Shown: positions 62,070 to 64,000 of the stretch, piece by piece
Layout of the letters: every line of letters begins with the position of its first letter
How positions within the stretch are numbered: position 1 is the first letter of the stretch
From: Brugia malayi
Lineage: Eukaryota; Nematoda; Chromadorea; Rhabditida; Onchocercidae
Direction of reading: 5' to 3'
DNA: 64,000 bases
Assembly (NCBI RefSeq): GCF_000002995.4
Contig: NW_025062479.1
Coordinates: 5,201,221 to 5,265,220 of the forward strand
Translations under genes and position numbers: made by a program
Notes under the pieces: model-generated
The model's input: only the letters and a program-made list of their open reading frames with translations
Databases searched by the model: none
What the model was told of the DNA's origin: nothing

Positions 62070-64000
62070 TCCAACTAAATCTGTTCAAATCTTCCACATT
62101 GTTTTTCCAAACCATAAACTGCAGTGAGATGAATCGAACATGACGTTAAAACTGTAGAAAGGGGTGATGGACTAACTGGGATGTATTTAAACCTAGAAAT
62201 CTTGACGGATGTAAACCTGAAAATGGACAAATTTCGCAATACACTTTCCCTTTAAGTCTCTTTTCCACAATAACTGTTGAACAAACGAAAATAGTTAAAC
62301 ATCGAAATAAATAGTACGAGGACGCATCGCCCTGCACCCCACTCGCTACACCCCGATACGTTAACAAAAGTTAACTCTCTTATCACTTCAAGAACTTCCC
62401 ATTACGAAAAGATTCTGACCACTTCTCCGCACGGCATACGATGATACTAAGCAACGGAAGGGTAGATATCACGGCAGGTTTCCCGAAGTTAAAAATTCAA
62501 CAAGCATCATACATATTAGCTACATATTCATTTTTGTGCACTATTAAACTGATAACCGCGCATTACTCGAAATGTTTTATCAGTCAAAATCACTTTTAGC
62601 TCAGGAAACACTTGCATAATTTCAGAAAAGACTCGTATGGTTTGTTTTATAGCTTATTTATTACGAACATGTGTCCTGATTATAAATTTATGTAATTACA
62701 AGGTCTTGTGAGACTAACATTTACTCTTAACAGTATCGTATCATTCTGTTAATTTTCATAAAACTGAGGGAACCGTTAGCTGAGATCGAATTATTAGACT
62801 GACAAAAGTTTGTTCACAAGATAGAATTTCAGGAAGTCCATTTGTGTGAGACTTGTGTATAGGAGCAACTTGTACGTTATAACTGGGTATAGCGAGGAAG
62901 TGTGGGCCTCAATTAAGACTGAGACCGATCGATAATGGAATTTCCTTTCCAGTGGATCTTTTGAAGAGCACCAAATTCTTCAACCAAAATATTTTGGAAT
63001 ATGCAGATAAGAATTACAGAGACGAATTCTTCACAAGGTGTGAAGTAATTATACAGAAGTTCTCAAGTCTCATTCATTATAAGAAACCAAGAAACAGCAC
63101 ACATCGATGCACAGTAAATACCGTGCAACAGCTGCTGCATTTATAAGCAAATTTCACTGACTGTTTGTGGAAACTTGCTGAACTGAAAGCAAATATGTTT
63201 GAAACCTTCTAACTACTGTAAGCTAAATTTCTTCTCGAGAACACTGCTTAATGGCAATTGATACGATAGCGAATAACCATAAAGATAACCAAATAACCAC
63301 TCCTTCACATATTTCCATTCTAAAGACATTTGTTTGCTTCCCTTAATCTCATCACTTGTTAAAATTATTCATCTAAAATTATGTCCAAAAAAATGAAACT
63401 GGCATTTGGATTTTTTCTGGTATCCTTAACTTTTTCCTCCTACGTATGAAGCCTGAAAGGTTTGACTGCTTGAGCTTTTTTAATAACAGTTTTTTTGGAT
63501 ACAAAAAAGTTGAATTTATAATTTCAAACATGGAAACATTAAACATGCATTCATCCTAAATTTGTCGTACAATCATTACTTATAAAACATAACTCATACT
63601 TAAATTCTTGCCAGTTTTTAACATTGTTGTGCTTTGCTCGAAGCACTTGAGTACCAAATCCCGGATTATCCAAACGATATATTTACATAGGACCAATTTC
63701 CACTGACTCGCATCACGCGCTTACTTTTCATAGAATATTCGCGTAGTAGCTTCACAAACATTTAACAATTGGTACCATATTTCAATGTAAAGAATGTTTA
63801 GTTCGAGACTGCCCTGGTTATTTGCATGTATCTGTCAGACTTTGTCTGATAAAGAACCAAAATCTAGCAATTTGGATAATGTATACATAAATAATGTTGA
63901 TGGGGGGGGATACATGGCAGTTCGATACAGCCGAAATAATTTTTTTTTTTTTAAGATAACAATCTTAAACGAATAAATTGCCGTGTTTCTGTTCCAAATA
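62070..64000. other. EXOC1 5' flank, no recognised gene
   Basis: Nearly 2 kb upstream of EXOC1 should include its promoter. One open frame (about 62952-63146, plus) starts well but shows no splice context or family resemblance. A run of eight or nine G near 63902 stands out in this AT-rich DNA. Confidence 0.5.

Overview
The window is nuclear DNA from an animal and most probably a parasitic nematode of the spirurid or filarial type. The DNA is AT-rich. Genes are split into many short exons by GT-AG introns of about 100-600 bases with TTTNAG-type acceptors. Acceptor-like AGs sit just in front of some start codons, as in spliced-leader trans-splicing. The gene set includes an EGL-17-like FGF and a TWK-type two-pore potassium channel. 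The species cannot be fixed from the sequence alone.

Nine protein genes were assembled exon by exon, with reading phase followed through every junction except inside Piezo, where only part of the exons was traced. From left to right: 1-10881 (-) is the 5' part of a Piezo mechanosensitive channel, running off the left edge. 12943-13719 (-) is a VAMP8/VAMP4-like R-SNARE. 22462-25453 (-) is a cytohesin (Sec7 + PH ARF exchange factor). 29381-31857 (+) is protein O-fucosyltransferase 2. 32025-33874 (-) is ribosomal protein S2. 35463-41514 (+) is the ER chaperone HYOU1/GRP170. 47835-50661 (+) is an EGL-17/FGF8-like growth factor. 53371-56832 (-) is a two-pore potassium channel. 57429-62069 (-) is exocyst subunit EXOC1/Sec3.

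The gaps between genes are long and mostly featureless. They hold simple repeats, one 75-80 base direct repeat, decayed protein-like reading frames near 28 kb, and a possible unrecognised plus-strand gene near 16.5-17.6 kb.

The genes do not form one pathway, but several touch membrane traffic and the secretory route: the R-SNARE, cytohesin, EXOC1, the ER enzyme POFUT2 and the ER chaperone HYOU1. POFUT2 and rps-2 are convergent, with only about 170 bases between their stop codons. EXOC1 and the potassium channel lie head-to-tail about 600 bases apart.

No wholly new multi-gene system was seen. The most unusual observations are a two-pore channel whose two selectivity filters both lack the second glycine, a cytohesin with decayed copies of two PH-domain exons and a rebuilt lipid-binding loop, a one-base phase conflict in POFUT2, and a non-standard C-terminus on HYOU1.
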